From: Prinia subflava
Lineage: Eukaryota; Chordata; Aves; Passeriformes; Cisticolidae
Direction of reading: 5' to 3'
Length of the DNA: 64,000 bases
Assembly: GCF_021018805.1 (NCBI RefSeq)
Contig: NW_026961092.1
Span: 62,001 to 126,000 of the forward strand
The position numbers were made by a program, and so were the translations under genes. Under the pieces are notes generated by a model. That model ran no database searches. It was not told the DNA's origin and was given only the letters and a program-made list of their open reading frames with translations. This document shows positions 1 to 10,454 of the stretch, piece by piece (position 1 is the first letter of the stretch; every line of letters starts with the position of its first letter).

Positions 1-1098
1 ACACTATGCTTTGCTGTTGCTGTGTTGGTTTTCTCAAGAAACAAACCCTGTTTGTTCTCTGTACTTGCAGCGAGCAGAGAAGCTCTTGAAGACACGTACC
101 TGCTTTCTCCACTACTGACGTATATTTTGTACCAGTTGGTGTATTCCTCGTCTGCAGAGCAGGAGCAAAGGTTTTAGGACCTAAATTGCTTGATTTCCTT
201 GGAAGAGATATGTAGAACACTGTGCTTTGCTGTTGCTGTGTTGGTTTTCTCAAGACACAAACCCTGTTTGTTCCCTGTGTTTTCAGCAAGCAGAGAAGCT
301 GCTGCAGACACTTTCTTGCCCCTTTTCCACAAGTGAAGTATATTTTGTACCAGTTGGTGTATTCCTCGTCTGCAGAGCAAGAGCAAAGGTTTTAGGATCT
401 AAATTGCTTGATTTCCATGGAAGAGCTATGTAGAACACTATGCTTTGCTGTTGCTGTGTTGGTTTTCTAAAGACACAAACCCTGTTTGGTCTCTGTGTTT
501 TCAGCAAGCAGAGAAGCTGCTGCAGACACTTTCTTGCTCCTTTTCCACTAGTGAAGTATATTTTGTACCAGTTGGTGTATTCCTCGTCTGCAGAGCAGGA
601 GCAAAGGTTTTAGGACCTAAATTGCTTGATTTCCTTGGAAGAGATATGTAGAACACTGTGCTTTGCTGTTGCTGTGTTGGTTTTCTCAAGACACAAACCC
701 TGTTTGTTCCCTGTGTTTTCAGCAAGCAGAGAAGCTGCTGCAGACACTTTCTTGCCCCTTTTCCACAAGTGAAGTATATTTTGTACCAGTTGGTGTATTC
801 CTCGTCTGCAGAGCAAGAGCAAAGGTTTTAGGACCTAAATTGCTTGTTTTCCATGGAAGAGCTCTGTAGAACACTATGCTTTGCTGTTGCTGTGTTGGTT
901 TTCTAAAGACACAAGCCCTGTTTGTTCTCTGTGTTTTCAGCAAGCAGAGAAGCTGCTGCAGACACTTTCTTGCCCCTTTTCCACAAGTGAAGTATATTTT
1001 GTACCAGTTGGTGTATTCCTCGTCTGCAGAGCAAGAGCAAAGGTTTTAGGATCTAAATTGCTTGATTTCCTTGGAAGAGATATGTAGAACACTGTGCT

Positions 1099-1316
1099 TT
1101 GCTGTTGCTGTGTTGGTTTTCTCAAGACACAAACCCTGTTTGTTCCCTGTGTTTTCAGCAAGCAGAGAAGCTGCTGCAGACACTTTCTTGCCCCTTTTCC
1201 ACAAGTGAAGTATATTTTGTACCAGTTGGTGTATTCCTCGTCTGCAGAGCAAGAGCAAAGGTTTTAGGATCTAAATTGCTTGTTTTCCATGGAAGAGCTA
1301 TGTAGAACACTATGCT
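1099..1316. repeat. Class P (plain) 218 bp unit, representative
   Basis: This is the commonest class. It is recognised by acacaaaccctgtttgttcc followed by ctgtgttttcagcaag, then gctgctgcagacac and cttttccacaagtg. Two ctgcag sites lie about 68 bp apart. The tail varies between ttccatggaagagctatg, ttccatggaagagctctg and ttccttggaagagatatg. Near offset 24 the base is either c (ctcaag) or a (ctaaag). P units dominate the right end of the window and the first 9 kb. Confidence 0.9.
1133..1205 (+). other. Splice-site-like pair present in most units (example)
   Basis: A pyrimidine-rich stretch ending ctgtgttttcag (to 1158) resembles a 3' splice site; 46 bp later, ccacaagtgaagt resembles a weak 5' splice site. 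All classes keep an AG at the first position despite other changes: ttttcag, tttgcag, tttccag and acttgcag. The one exception noticed is ttttccg near 49017. B, N and D units lose the second element. There is no evidence in the sequence that it is used. Confidence 0.35.
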
Positions 1317-1502
1317 TTGCTGTTGCTGTGTTGGTTTTCTAAAGACACAAACCCTGTTTGTTCCCTGTGTTTTCAGCAAGCAGAGAAGCTGCTGCAGACA
1401 CTTTCTTGCCCCTTTTCCACAAGTGAAGTATATTTTGTACCAGTTGGTGTATTCCTTGTCTGCAGAGCAAGAGCAAAGGTTTTAGGATCTAAATTGCTTG
1501 TT

Positions 1503-1519
1503 TTCCATGGAAGAGCTCT
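1503..1519. other. Adjacent short palindromes at the unit junction (example)
   Basis: Units with the ccatggaagagctctg tail hold two perfect palindromes that overlap by one base: ttccatggaa (1503-1512) and agagctct (1512-1519). Tails with ccttgg or cattgg break the first, and tails with gctatg or gatatg break the second. Short dyads are common in centromeric satellites that lack a CENP-B box, but any role here is inference. Confidence 0.5.
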
Positions 1520-1534
1520 GTAGAACACTATGCT

Positions 1535-1752
1535 TTGCTGTTGCTGTGTTGGTTTTCTCAAGACACAAGTCCTGTTGGTTGTCTGTGTTTGCAGCAAGCA
1601 GAGAAGCTGCTGCAGACACTTTCTTGCCCCTTTTTCACAAGTGAAGTATATTTTGTACCAGTTGGTGTGTTCCTCATCTGCAGAGACGGATCAAAGGTTT
1701 TAGGACCTAAATTGCTTGATTTCATTGGAAGAGCTATTAAGAACACTATGCT
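1535..1752. repeat. Class R 218 bp unit (G front, cggatc tail), representative
   Basis: The front half matches class G. The tail has gcagagacggatcaaagg where other classes have gcagagcaagagcaaagg, and the junction reads gatttcattggaagagctat followed by taagaac instead of gtagaac. R units start at 1535, 4798, 7191, 10455 (chimeric), 11978, 14370, 17415, 18937, 20459, 21981, 25244, 29160, 30908, 52227, 53315, 55054 and 57668. All but 30908 are followed directly by an N unit. Confidence 0.88.
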
Positions 1753-1968
1753 TTGCTGTTGCTGTGTTGGTTTTCTAAACACACAAGCCCTGTTTGTTCC
1801 CTGTGTTTTCAGCAAGCAGAGAAGCTCTTGAAGACACGTACCTGCTTTCTCCACTACTGACGTATATTTTGTACCAGTTGGTGTGTTCCTCGTCTGCAAA
1901 GCAAGAGCAAAGGTTTTAGGACTAAAATTGCTTGATTTCCATGGAAGAGCTCTGTAGAACACTATGCT
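1753..1968. repeat. Class N 216 bp unit, representative
   Basis: The front reads tttctaaacacacaagccct, then ttttcagcaagcagagaagc. It then switches to the alternative central segment shared with class B: gctcttgaagacacgtacc and tgctttctccactactgacg. That segment is 42 bp where the plain class has 44 bp, which makes the unit 216 bp. It adds two CpGs (acgtacc, gacgtat). N follows R in 16 places, and once (22850) follows an H unit. Confidence 0.88.
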
Positions 1969-2186
1969 TTGCTGTTACTGTGTTGGTTTTCTCAAGACAC
2001 AAGTCTTGTTGGTTGTATGTGTTTCCAGCGAGCAGAAAAGCTGCTGCAGACACTTTCTTGCCCCTTTTCCACAAGTGAAGTATATTTTGTACCAGTTGGT
2101 GTATTCCTCTTCTGCAGAGCAAGAGCAAAGGTTTTAGGATCTAAATTGCTTGTTTTCCATGGAAGAGCTCTGTAGAACACTATCCT
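1969..2186. repeat. Class M 218 bp unit, representative
   Basis: This class is recognised by acacaagtcttgttggttgt followed by atgtgtttccagcgagcaga. The subtype acacaagccttgttagttgt occurs in Y blocks and at 44169, 47869 and 50047. Many copies have cagaaaagctg in place of cagagaagctg. M follows N in 15 of the 16 R-N pairs and so marks the start of many modules. Confidence 0.86.
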
Positions 2187-2403
2187 TTGCTGTTGCTGTG
2201 TTGGTTTTCTCAAGACACAAGTCCTGTTGGTTGTCTGTGTTTGCAGCAAGCAGAGAAGCTGCTGCAGACACTTTCTTGCCCCTTTTTACAAGTGAAGTAT
2301 ATTTTGTACCAGTTGGTGTGTTCCTCGTCTGCAAAGCAAGAGCAAATGTGTTAGGACCTAAATTGCTTGATTTCCATGGAAGAGCTCTGTAGAACACTAT
2401 GCT
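2187..2403. repeat. Class H 217 bp unit, representative
   Basis: This is a G-like unit one base shorter: cccctttttacaagtg replaces ccccttttccacaagtg. It ends in the aaatgtgttagg tail and precedes a B unit. Copies start at 2187, 5450, 7843, 12630, 15022, 22633, 53967 and 61588. All follow an M unit, so the 1 bp loss is one inherited event copied with its module. Confidence 0.88.
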
Positions 2404-2619
2404 TTGCTGTTGCTGTGTTGGTTTTCTCAAGAAACAAACCCTGTTTGTTCTCTGTACTTGCAGCGAGCAGAGAAGCTCTTGAAGACACGTACCTGCTTTC
2501 TCCACTACTGACGTATATTTTGTACCAGTTGGTGTATTCCTCGTCTGCAGAGCAAGAGCAAAGGTTTTAGGATCTAAATTGCTTGATTTCCATGGAAGAG
2601 CTCTGTAGAACACTATGCT
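2404..2619. repeat. Class B 216 bp unit, representative
   Basis: This class is defined by ctcaagaaacaaaccctg, then ttctctgtacttgcagcgag and the 42 bp central segment gctcttgaagacacgtacc ... ctactgacgtat. Its tail is often tctggagagcaggagcaaag. I count 37 B units: 14 in domain I, 16 in domain II and 7 in domain III. Many domain II and III copies read gtgtcggttttctc, with an added CpG. A B subtype with ctccagtactgacg is at 34606 and 40474. Confidence 0.9.
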
Positions 2620-3055
2620 TTGCTGTTGCTGTGTTGGTTTTCTAAAGACACAAACCCTGTTTGTTCTCTGTGTTTTCAGCAAGCAGAGAAGCTGCTGCAG
2701 ACACTTTCTTGCTCCTTTTCCACTAGTGAAGTATATTTTGTACCAGTTGGTGTATTCCTCGTCTGGAGAGCAGGAGCAAAGGTTTTAGGACCTAAATTGC
2801 TTGATTTCCTTGGAAGAGATATGTAGAACACTGTGCTTTGCTGTTGCTGTGTTGGTTTTCTCAAGACACAAACCCTGTTTGTTCCCTGTGTTTTCAGCAA
2901 GCAGAGAAGCTGCTGCAGACACTTTCTTGCCCCTTTTCCACAAGTGAAGTATATTTTGTACCAGTTGGTGTATTCCTCGTCTGCAGAGCAAGAGCAAAGG
3001 TTTTAGGATCTAAATTGCTTGTTTTCCATGGAAGAGCTATGTAGAACACTATGCT

Positions 3056-3273
3056 TTGCTGTTGCTGTGTTTGTTTTCTAAAGACACAAGCCCTGTTTGT
3101 TCTCTGTGTTTTCAGCAAGCAGAGAAGCTGCTGCAGACACTTTCTTGCTCCTTTTCCATTAGTGAAGTATATTTTGTACCAGTTTGTGTATTCCTAGTCT
3201 GCAGAGCAAGAGCAAAGGTTTTAGGATCTAAATTGCTTGTTTTCCATGGAAGAGCTATGTAGAACACTTTGCT
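3056..3273. repeat. S variant with ccattagtg and gtttgttttct, a lineage marker
   Basis: This unit has ctgtgtttgttttctaaag and cttttccattagtgaag, where other units have ccacaagtg or ccactagtg. Only four copies are seen: 3056, 8712, 15673 and 23502, one in each X block. Because the marker is rare, it shows that the X blocks are copies of one ancestral segment. Confidence 0.87.
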
Positions 3274-3927
3274 TTGCTGTTGCTGTGTTGGTTTTCTCAA
3301 GACACAAACCCTGTTTGTTCCCTGTGTTTTCAGCAAGCAGAGAAGCTGCTGCAGACACTTTCTTGCCCCTTTTCCACAAGTGAAGTATATTTTGTACCAG
3401 TTGGTGTATTCCTTGTCTGCAGAGCAGGAGCCAAGGTTTTAGGACCTAAATTGCTTGATTTCCTTGGAAGAGCTCTGTAGAACACTGTGCTTTGCTGTTG
3501 CTGTGTTGGTTTTCTCAAGACACAAACCCTGTTTGTTCCCTGTGTTTTCAGCAAGCAGAGAAGCTGCTGCAGACACTTTCTTGCCCCTTTTCCACAAGTG
3601 AAGTATATTTTGTACCAGTTGGTGTATTCCTCGTCTGCAGAGCAAGAGCAAAGGTTTTAGGCTCTAAATTGCTTGTTTTCCATGGAAGAGCTATGTAGAA
3701 CACTATGCTTTGCTGTTACTGTGTTGGTTTTCTCAAGACACAAGTCTTGTTGGTTGTATGTGTTTCCAGCGAGCAGAAAAGCTGCTGCAGACACTTTCTT
3801 GCCCCTTTTCCACAAGTGAAGTATATTTTGTACCAGTTGGTGTATTCCTCTTCTGCAGAGCAAGAGCAAAGGTTTTAGGATCTAAATTGCTTGTTTTCCA
3901 TGGAAGAGCTCTGTAGAACACTATGCT

Positions 3928-4145
3928 TTGCTGTTGCTGTGTTGGTTTTCTCAAGACACAAGTCCTGTTGGTTGTCTGTGTTTGCAGCAAGCAGAGAAGC
4001 TGCTGCAGACACTTTCTTGCTCCTTTTCCACAAGTGAAGTATATTTTGTACCAGTTGGTGTGTTCCTCGTCTGCAAAGCAAGAGCAAATGTGTTAGGACC
4101 TAAATTGCTTGATTTCCATGGAAGAGCTCTGTAGAACACTATGCT
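3928..4145. repeat. Class G 218 bp unit with aaatgtgttagg tail, representative
   Basis: Class G is defined by acacaagtcctgttggttgt followed by ctgtgtttgcagcaag. This copy ends in gcaaatgtgttaggacc, the tail form that commonly stands just before a class B unit, as here (B follows at 4146). Many G units have five Ts (cccctttttcacaag) in place of ccccttttccacaag. G is scattered in domains I and III and dominant in domain II. Confidence 0.85.
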
Positions 4146-4579
4146 TTGCTGTTGCTGTGTTGGTTTTCTCAAGAAACAAACCCTGTTTGTTCTCTGTACT
4201 TGCAGCGAGCAGAGAAGCTCTTGAAGACACGTACCTGCTTTCTCCACTACTGACGTATATTTTGTACCAGTTGGTGTATTCCTCGTCTGGAGAGCAGGAG
4301 CAAAAGTTTTAGGACCTAAATTGCTTGATTTCCTTGGAAGAGATATGTAGAACACTGTGCTTTGCTGTTGCTGTGTTGGTTTTCTCAAGACACAAGCCTT
4401 GTTAGTTGTATGTGTTTCCAGCGAGCAGAAAAGCTGCTGCAGACACTTTCTTGCCCCTTTTCCACAAGTGAAGTATATTTTGTACCAGTTGGTGTATTCC
4501 TCGTCTGCAGAGCAAGAGCAAAGGTTTTAGGATCTAAATTGCTTGTTTTCCATGGAAGAGCTATGTAGAACACTATGCT

Positions 4580-4797
4580 TTGCTGTTGCTGTGTTGGTTT
4601 TCTCAAGACACAAGCCCTGTTTGTTCTCTGTGTTTTCAGCAAGCAGAGAAGCTGCTGCAGACACTTTCTTGCCCCTTTTCCACTAGTGAAGTATATTTTG
4701 TACCAGTTGGTGTATTCCTCGTCTGGAGAGCAGGAGCAAAGGTTTTAGGATCTAAATTGCTTGTTTTCCATGGAAGAGCTCTGTAGAACACTATGCT
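4580..4797. repeat. Class S 218 bp unit, representative
   Basis: This class differs from P in the middle segment, which reads acacaagccctgtttgttct (acaagccc instead of acaaaccc), while keeping ttttcagcaag and gctgctgcag. A subgroup begins tatggttttcggttgctgtg instead of tatgctttgctgttgctgtg, for example near 9795, 11754, 18713, 21757, 38730 and 46558. That subgroup carries an extra CpG. Confidence 0.85.
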
Positions 4798-5231
4798 TTG
4801 CTGTTGCTGTGTTGGTTTTCTCAAGACACAAGTCCTGTTGGTTGTCTGTGTTTGCAGCAAGCAGAGAAGCTGCTGCAGACACTTTCTTGCCCCTTTTCCA
4901 CAAGTGAAGTATATTTTGTACCAGTTGGTGTGTTCCTCGTCTGCAGAGACGGATCAAAGGTTTTAGGACCTAAATTGCTTGATTTCATTGGAAGAGCTAT
5001 TAAGAACACTATGCTTTGCTGTTGCTGTGTTGGTTTTCTAAACACACAAGCCCTGTTTGTTCCCTGTGTTTTCAGCAAGCAGAGAAGCTCTTGAAGACAC
5101 GTACCTGCTTTCTCCACTACTGACGTATATTTTGTACCAGTTGGTGTGTTCCTCGTCTGCAAAGCAAGAGCAAAGGTTTTAGGACTAAAATTGCTTGATT
5201 TCCATGGAAGAGCTCTGTAGAACACTATGCT

Positions 5232-8200
5232 TTGCTGTTACTGTGTTGGTTTTCTCAAGACACAAGTCTTGTTGGTTGTATGTGTTTCCAGCGAGCAGAG
5301 AAGCTGCTGCAGACACTTTCTTGCCCCTTTTCCACAAGTGAAGTATATTTTGTACCAGTTGGTGTATTCCTCTTCTGCAGAGCAAGAGCAAAGGTTTTAG
5401 GATCTAAATTGCTTGTTTTCCATGGAAGAGCTCTGTAGAACACTATCCTTTGCTGTTGCTGTGTTGGTTTTCTCAAGACACAAGTCCTGTTGGTTGTCTG
5501 TGTTTGCAGCAAGCAGAGAAGCTGCTGCAGACACTTTCTTGCCCCTTTTTACAAGTGAAGTATATTTTGTACCAGTTGGTGTGTTCCTCGTCTGCAAAGC
5601 AAGAGCAAATGTGTTAGGACCTAAATTGCTTGATTTCCATGGAAGAGCTCTGTAGAACACTATGCTTTGCTGTTGCTGTGTTGGTTTTCTCAAGAAACAA
5701 ACCCTGTTTGTTCTCTGTACTTGCAGCGAGCAGAGAAGCTCTTGAAGACACGTACCTGCTTTCTCCACTACTGACGTATATTTTGTACCAGTTGGTGTAT
5801 TCCTCGTCTGCAGAGCAGGAGCAAAGGTTTTAGGACCTAAATTGCTTGATTTCCTTGGAAGAGATATGTAGAACACTGTGCTTTGCTGTTGCTGTGTTGG
5901 TTTTCTCAAGACACAAACCCTGTTTGTTCCCTGTGTTTTCAGCAAGCAGAGAAGCTGCTGCAGACACTTTCTTGCCCCTTTTCCACAAGTGAAGTATATT
6001 TTGTACCAGTTGGTGTATTCCTCGTCTGCAGAGCAAGAGCAAAGGTTTTAGGATCTAAATTGCTTGATTTCCTTGGAAGAGCTATGTAGAACACTATGCT
6101 TTGCTGTTGCTGTGTTGGTTTTCTAAAGACACAAACCCTGTTTGGTCTCTGTGTTTTCAGCAAGCAGAGAAGCTGCTGCAGACACTTTCTTGCTCCTTTT
6201 CCACTAGTGAAGTATATTTTGTACCAGTTGGTGTATTCCTCGTCTGGAGAGCAGGAGCAAAGGTTTTAGGACCTAAATTGCTTGATTTCCTTGGAAGAGA
6301 TATGTAGAACACTGTGCTTTGCTGTTGCTGTGTTGGTTTTCTCAAGACACAAACCCTGTTTGTTCCCTGTGTTTTCAGCAAGCAGAGAAGCTGCTGCAGA
6401 CACTTTCTTGCCCCTTTTCCACAAGTGAAGTATATTTTGTACCAGTTGGTGTATTCCTCGTCTGCAGAGCAAGAGCAAAGGTTTTAGGACCTAAATTGCT
6501 TGTTTTCCATGGAAGAGCTCTGTAGAACACTATGCTTTGCTGTTGCTGTGTTGGTTTTCTAAAGACACAAGCCCTGTTTGTTCTCTGTGTTTTCAGCAAG
6601 CAGAGAAGCTGCTGCAGACACTTTCTTGCCCCTTTTCCACAAGTGAAGTATATTTTGTACCAGTTGGTGTATTCCTCGTCTGCAGAGCAAGAGCAAAGGT
6701 TTTAGGATCTAAATTGCTTGATTTCCTTGGAAGAGATATGTAGAACACTGTGCTTTGCTGTTGCTGTGTTGGTTTTCTCAAGACACAAACCCTGTTTGTT
6801 CCCTGTGTTTTCAGCAAGCAGAGAAGCTGCTGCAGACACTTTCTTGCCCCTTTTCCACAAGTGAAGTATATTTTGTACCAGTTGGTGTATTCCTCGTCTG
6901 CAGAGCAAGAGCAAAGGTTTTAGGATCTAAATTGCTTGTTTTCCATGGAAGAGCTATGTAGAACACTATGCTTTGCTGTTGCTGTGTTGGTTTTCTAAAG
7001 ACACAAACCCTGTTTGTTCCCTGTGTTTTCAGCAAGCAGAGAAGCTGCTGCAGACACTTTCTTGCCCCTTTTCCACAAGTGAAGTATATTTTGTACCAGT
7101 TGGTGTATTCCTTGTCTGCAGAGCAAGAGCAAAGGTTTTAGGATCTAAATTGCTTGTTTTCCATGGAAGAGCTCTGTAGAACACTATGCTTTGCTGTTGC
7201 TGTGTTGGTTTTCTCAAGACACAAGTCCTGTTGGTTGTCTGTGTTTGCAGCAAGCAGAGAAGCTGCTGCAGACACTTTCTTGCCCCTTTTTCACAAGTGA
7301 AGTATATTTTGTACCAGTTGGTGTGTTCCTCATCTGCAGAGACGGATCAAAGGTTTTAGGACCTAAATTGCTTGATTTCATTGGAAGAGCTATTAAGAAC
7401 ACTATGCTTTGCTGTTGCTGTGTTGGTTTTCTAAACACACAAGCCCTGTTTGTTCCCTGTGTTTTCAGCAAGCAGAGAAGCTCTTGAAGACACGTACCTG
7501 CTTTCTCCACTACTGACGTATATTTTGTACCAGTTGGTGTGTTCCTCGTCTGCAAAGCAAGAGCAAAGGTTTTAGGACTAAAATTGCTTGATTTCCATGG
7601 AAGAGCTCTGTAGAACACTATGCTTTGCTGTTACTGTGTTGGTTTTCTCAAGACACAAGTCTTGTTGGTTGTATGTGTTTCCAGCGAGCAGAAAAGCTGC
7701 TGCAGACACTTTCTTGCCCCTTTTCCACAAGTGAAGTATATTTTGTACCAGTTGGTGTATTCCTCTTCTGCAGAGCAAGAGCAAAGGTTTTAGGATCTAA
7801 ATTGCTTGTTTTCCATGGAAGAGCTCTGTAGAACACTATGCTTTGCTGTTGCTGTGTTGGTTTTCTCAAGACACAAGTCCTGTTGGTTGTCTGTGTTTGC
7901 AGCAAGCAGAGAAGCTGCTGCAGACACTTTCTTGCCCCTTTTTACAAGTGAAGTATATTTTGTACCAGTTGGTGTGTTCCTCGTCTGCAAAGCAAGAGCA
8001 AATGTGTTAGGACCTAAATTGCTTGATTTCCATGGAAGAGCTCTGTAGAACACTATGCTTTGCTGTTGCTGTGTTGGTTTTCTCAAGAAACAAACCCTGT
8101 TTGTTCTCTGTACTTGCAGCGAGCAGAGAAGCTCTTGAAGACACGTACCTGCTTTCTCCACTACTGACGTATATTTTGTACCAGTTGGTGTATTCCTCGT

Positions 8201-9365
8201 CTGCAGAGCAAGAGCAAAGGTTTTAGGATCTAAATTGCTTGATTTCCATGGAAGAGCTCTGTAGAACACTATGCTTTGCTGTTGCTGTGTTGGTTTTCTA
8301 AAGACACAAACCCTGTTTGTTCTCTGTGTTTTCAGCAAGCAGAGAAGCTGCTGCAGACACTTTCTTGCTCCTTTTCCACTAGTGAAGTATATTTTGTACC
8401 AGTTGGTGTATTCCTCGTCTGGAGAGCAGGAGCAAAGGTTTTAGGACCTAAATTGCTTGATTTCCTTGGAAGAGATATGTAGAACACTGTGCTTTGCTGT
8501 TGCTGTGTTGGTTTTCTCAAGACACAAACCCTGTTTGTTCCCTGTGTTTTCAGCAAGCAGAGAAGCTGCTGCAGACACTTTCTTGCCCCTTTTCCACAAG
8601 TGAAGTATATTTTGTACCAGTTGGTGTATTCCTCGTCTGCAGAGCAAGAGCAAAGGTTTTAGGATCTAAATTGCTTGTTTTCCATGGAAGAGCTATGTAG
8701 AACACTATGCTTTGCTGTTGCTGTGTTTGTTTTCTAAAGACACAAGCCCTGTTTGTTCTCTGTGTTTTCAGCAAGCAGAGAAGCTGCTGCAGACACTTTC
8801 TTGCTCCTTTTCCATTAGTGAAGTATATTTTGTACCAGTTTGTGTATTCCTCGTCTGCAGAGCAAGAGCAAAGGTTTTAGGATCTAAATTGCTTGTTTTC
8901 CATGGAAGAGCTATGTAGAACACTTTGCTTTGCTGTTGCTGTGTTGGTTTTCTCAAGACACAAACCCTGTTTGTTCCCTGTGTTTTCAGCAAGCAGAGAA
9001 GCTGCTGCAGACACTTTCTTGCCCCTTTTCCACAAGTGAAGTATATTTTGTACCAGTTGGTGTATTCCTTGTCTGCAGAGCAAGAGCAAAGGTTTTAGGA
9101 TCTAAATTGCTTGATTTCCTTGGAAGAGATATGTAGAACACTGTGCTTTGCTGTTGCTGTGTTGGTTTTCTCAAGACACAAACCCTGTTTGTTCCCTGTG
9201 TTTTCAGCAAGCAGAGAAGCTGCTGCAGACACTTTCTTGCCCCTTTTCCACAACTGAAGTATATTTTGTACCAGTTGGTGTATTCCTCGTCTGCAGAGCA
9301 AGAGCAAAGGTGTTAGGACCTAAATTGCTTGATTTCCATGGAAGAGCTATGTAGAACACTATGCT
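5232..9365. repeat. Higher-order block X1 (19 units, 4134 bp)
   Basis: The unit order is M, H, B, P, P, P, S, P, P, R, N, M, H, B, P, P, S, P, P. It contains the 11-unit internal echo M-H-B (5232 and 7625, 2393 bp apart). It matches X0 from its third unit on, and X2 at 12412 at an offset of 7180-7179 bp, falling to 6961 bp after one unit is lost in X2. Confidence 0.86.
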
Positions 9366-9581
9366 TTGCTGTTGCTGTGTCGGTTTTCTCAAGAAACAAA
9401 CCCTGTTTGTTCTCTGTACTTGCAGCGAGCAGAGAAGCTCTTGAAGACACGTACCTGCTTTCTCCACTACTGACGTATATTTTGTACCAGTTGGTGTATT
9501 CCTCGTCTGGAGAGCAGGAGCAAAGGTTTTAGGACCTAAATTGCTTGATTTCCTTGGAAGAGATATGTAGAACACTGTGCT

Positions 9582-9800
9582 TTGCTGTTACTGTGTTGGT
9601 TTTCTCAAGACACAAGCCTTGTTAGTTGTATGTGTTTCCAGCCAGCAGAGAAGCTGCTGCAGACACTTTCTTTGCCCCTTTTCCACAAGTGAAGTATATT
9701 TTGTACCAGTTGGTGTATTCCTCGTCTGCAGAGCAAGAGCAAAGGTTTTAGGATCTAAATTGCTTGTTTTCCATGGAAGAGCTATGTAGAACACTATGGT
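9582..9800. repeat. M unit, 219 bp, with one inserted base
   Basis: An extra T gives tttctttgcccc near 9670. The matching unit in Y2 (16543) is 218 bp without it. It is an isolated indel, not part of a cluster. Confidence 0.85.
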
Positions 9801-10454
9801 TTTCGGTTGCTGTGTTTGTTTTCTCAAGACACAAGCCCTGTTTGTTCTCTGTGTTTTCAGCAAGCAGAGAAGCTGCTGCAGACACTTTCTTGCTGCTTTT
9901 CCACTAGTGAAGTATATTTTGTACCAGTTTGTGTATTCCTCGTCTGCAGAGCAAGAGCAAAGGTTTTAGGATCTAAATTGCTTGTTTTCCATGGAAGAGC
10001 TCTGTAGAACACTATGCTTTGCTGTTGCTGTGTTGGTTTTCTCAAGACACAAACCCTGTTTGTTCCCTGTGTTTGCAGCAAGCAGAGAAGCTGCTGCAGA
10101 CACTTTCTTGCCCCTTTTCCACAAGTGAAGTATATTTTGTACCAGTTGGTGTATTCCTCGTCTGCAGAGCAAGAGCAAAGGTTTTAGGATCTAAATTGCT
10201 TGTTTTCCATGGAAGAGCTCTGTAGAACACTATGCTTTGCTGTTGCTGTGTTGGTTTTCTAAAGACACAAACCCTGTTTGTTCCCTGTGTTTTCAGCAAG
10301 CAGAGAAGCTGCTGCAGACACTTTCTTGCCCCTTTTCCACAAGTGAAGTATATTTTGTACCAGTTGGTGTATTCCTTGTCGGCAGAGCAAGAGCAAAGGT
10401 TTTAGGATCTAAATTGCTTGATTTCCTTGGAAGAGATATGTAGAACACTGTGCT

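Larger units (their letters stand above)
11..3709. repeat. Higher-order block X0 (17 units, left-truncated)
   Basis: The unit order is B, P, P, P, S, P, P, R, N, M, H, B, P, P, S, P, P. The first sixteen units match 5667-9147 at an offset of 5656 bp (26 units). Shared rare variants include tttggtctctg near 489 and 6145, ccattagtg near 3160 and 8816, and agaacactttgctttg near 3269 and 8925. Similarity weakens after about 3415. The block starts mid-repeat, so the array continues to the left of the window. Confidence 0.85.
3710..5231. repeat. Higher-order half-block Y0 (7 units, M-G-B-M-S-R-N)
   Basis: This 1522 bp segment has the same unit order as the second half of the Y blocks at 10889-12411, 17849-19370 and 20893-22414. 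The first Y half is missing here, so X0 joins directly to a Y tail. The first M unit is the 'gtcttg' type, unlike the 'gccttg' type used in the full Y blocks. Confidence 0.8.

Noticed and set aside
227..244. TTGCTG microsatellite
   Set aside because: Only about two and a half copies of the six-base motif occur per unit; it is a fixed part of the satellite, not an expanding tract.
290..304. Hairpin agcag-agaag-ctgct as a structured RNA element
   Set aside because: The five-base stem is too short to support a functional structure and is lost in B, N and D units.
227..433. Repeated 68-codon + strand open frames (one per unit) as a gene family
   Set aside because: The frame opens with TTG, not ATG, recurs in nearly every unit, and equally long frames exist in the same units on the other strand. 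There are no domain features, no conserved start context and no substitution bias seen. They are shadows of the satellite.
1133..1158. True introns with spliced exons
   Set aside because: The acceptor-like site is plausible, but the donor-like site is weak, absent in B, N and D units, and no coding exon is present. It is kept only as a low-confidence motif.
9785..9815. CENP-B box in the ttttcggttgctg S units
   Set aside because: Only a ttcg start is present; the downstream a and cggg positions of the box do not match.
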